The notes under the pieces are model-generated. The model made no database searches, was not told the origin of the DNA, and was given only the letters and a program-made list of their open reading frames with translations. A stretch of DNA of 64,000 nucleotides from Marispirochaeta aestuarii (lineage in GTDB: Bacteria > Spirochaetota > Spirochaetia > JC444 > Marispirochaetaceae): NCBI RefSeq assembly GCF_002087085.1, contig NZ_MWQY01000006.1, forward strand, positions 1-64,000, given 5' to 3'. This document shows positions 63,339 through 64,000 of this stretch, in pieces (within the stretch, counting starts at the first letter, position 1; every line of letters begins with the position of its first letter). A program made the translations under genes and the position numbers.

Positions 63339-64000
63339 TTATAGCATATAATCCGGATCCCGTATTACCGCGTTCTCCTGGTTGATGCTCAGGATTCTCT
63401 CCAGGTATTCGGGGCTTATGTACTGCGCCTCGTATTCCACCCCCTCGCGGTCGAGCTGCCGCAGGAAGGAGCGCAGATGGTTCCTCGAACCTTTCATCAG
63501 GTTCTGGTACAGGATGCTGATATCATCGTTGTCCGTCAGCTCCAGGTTCTGCTGCAGATCATGAATGTCCAGGTCCTCGATGAGGGCCCCGACCTTCAGG
63601 GCATCCACCACTGAGGTCTTTCCCCTGGCAGTGAGGTCCGCATACAGACTGACGAGGCCGCTGTCTTCGTACACCCCGGCATCACCTGTTCCGGCTTTTT
63701 CGAGACCGTAGGCATCCAGGAGCATTCCCACGGACTCCATGTGTTGCTCTTCACTCATGGCGATATTGCGAAAAACAGGAAGGTTCCAGGTTTCGTAGAG
63801 TTCCTGGTATACGTCCCTGGCGAGTTTCTCCTCCTCCCACATGAACAGCAGTCCTTCCGCCTCCTGCTGTGACAGACTGCCCGTATCTGCATCCGCCAGA
63901 ACAGACTTCAGGTCATCGGTAAAGCGGGAATCGAAACCGTAGCTCCCCCCCTGCCCTCCGGCGGCAGCCCTGCCGGGTCCGTTCCCGCGTCCCGGAACAG
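63339..64000 (-). CDS. DUF2202 ferritin-like protein (partial)
   Basis: The reading frame continues through the right window edge, so the 5' end is missing. The visible 220 residues begin with a Gly/Arg/Asn-rich stretch, then GLLFMWEEEKLARDVYQELY, the first ferritin-like helix with its Glu ligands, and SEEQHMESVGMLL, the E-x-x-H helix. The four-helix DUF2202 core probably binds a di-metal centre. Homologues are often secreted; whether this one has a signal peptide cannot be seen. Do not start it at the internal ATG at 63842: the conserved sequence extends upstream of it. Confidence 0.85.
   Translation of the reverse strand, partial: VPGRGNGPGRAAAGGQGGSYGFDSRFTDDLKSVLADADTGSLSQQEAEGLLFMWEEEKLARDVYQELYETWNLPVFRNIAMSEEQHMESVGMLLDAYGLEKAGTGDAGVYEDSGLVSLYADLTARGKTSVVDALKVGALIEDLDIHDLQQNLELTDNDDISILYQNLMKGSRNHLRSFLRQLDREGVEYEAQYISPEYLERILSINQENAVIRDPDYML

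Overview
The window reads as a free-living, heterotrophic member of the Spirochaetota, probably a marine or sediment Spirochaeta/Sediminispirochaeta-type organism. This is an inference from gene content and style. Three chemoreceptors and a CheW occur in 64 kb. Secreted binding proteins begin their mature part with Gly/Gln/Glu-rich stretches of a kind common in this phylum. A membrane pyrophosphatase, many two-component proteins and several carbohydrate ABC systems are present. No rRNA, tRNA, CRISPR array or insertion sequence was seen.

Layout. 1-3.3 kb: a visibly AT-richer segment with cheW, a Cache chemoreceptor and a repeat at the window edge. 3.3-10.1 kb, minus strand: NarL-type sensor kinase and regulator, then a type I sugar ABC transporter and a GH32-like glycosidase. 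10.2-18.3 kb: a DUF3795 protein, a lipoyl-less E2-type acyltransferase, a lipoprotein amidase, a periplasmic-binding lipoprotein divergent from a HisKA_2 kinase, two receiver proteins, and a diguanylate cyclase gene split at a T TTT TTC heptamer. 18.4-21.6 kb: an overlapping three-gene operon of a PLP enzyme, a DUF1611 (DgcN-type) protein and an enolase-superfamily dipeptide epimerase/DgcA-type enzyme. 21.6-28 kb: mutM, an NlpC/P60-MORN protein, a second chemoreceptor and a CBS-type family II pyrophosphatase.

28-38.4 kb looks like one catabolic island. A TRAP transporter (DctP-Q-M) with a GntR/FCD regulator is divergent from a second GntR/FCD regulator that is co-transcribed with a fused E1 alpha-beta 2-oxoacid dehydrogenase and an E2. 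An SDR and an Ldh_2 dehydrogenase follow. A reasonable reading is import of a hydroxy- or keto-acid, oxidation to a 2-oxo acid, then conversion to an acyl-CoA. E3 is not in the window. 38.4-50.2 kb: an arylsulfotransferase-like protein, a K+-dependent-type membrane pyrophosphatase, a sulfonate/nitrate-type ABC transporter, a 6-TM chemoreceptor, a MATE exporter and a ZIP metal transporter preceded by a foldable leader.

50.2-63.3 kb is devoted to pectin/uronate metabolism: a GH105 unsaturated-rhamnogalacturonyl hydrolase plus a TIM-barrel isomerase, and, on the other strand, an IclR (KdgR-like) regulator, kduI and a nine-gene transporter operon. That operon has LplB/LplC permeases, a MalK-type ATPase and a long lipoprotein binding protein. 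It also has four small, unrecognised, four-helix membrane proteins that flank the ATPase and are translationally coupled to it. I consider these the best candidate for an undescribed system here. Palindromes built on GTTTCAT/ATGAAAC lie on the iclR start codon, in the kduI promoter and at the GH105 promoter, which suggests one regulon. The window ends inside a DUF2202 ferritin-like gene.
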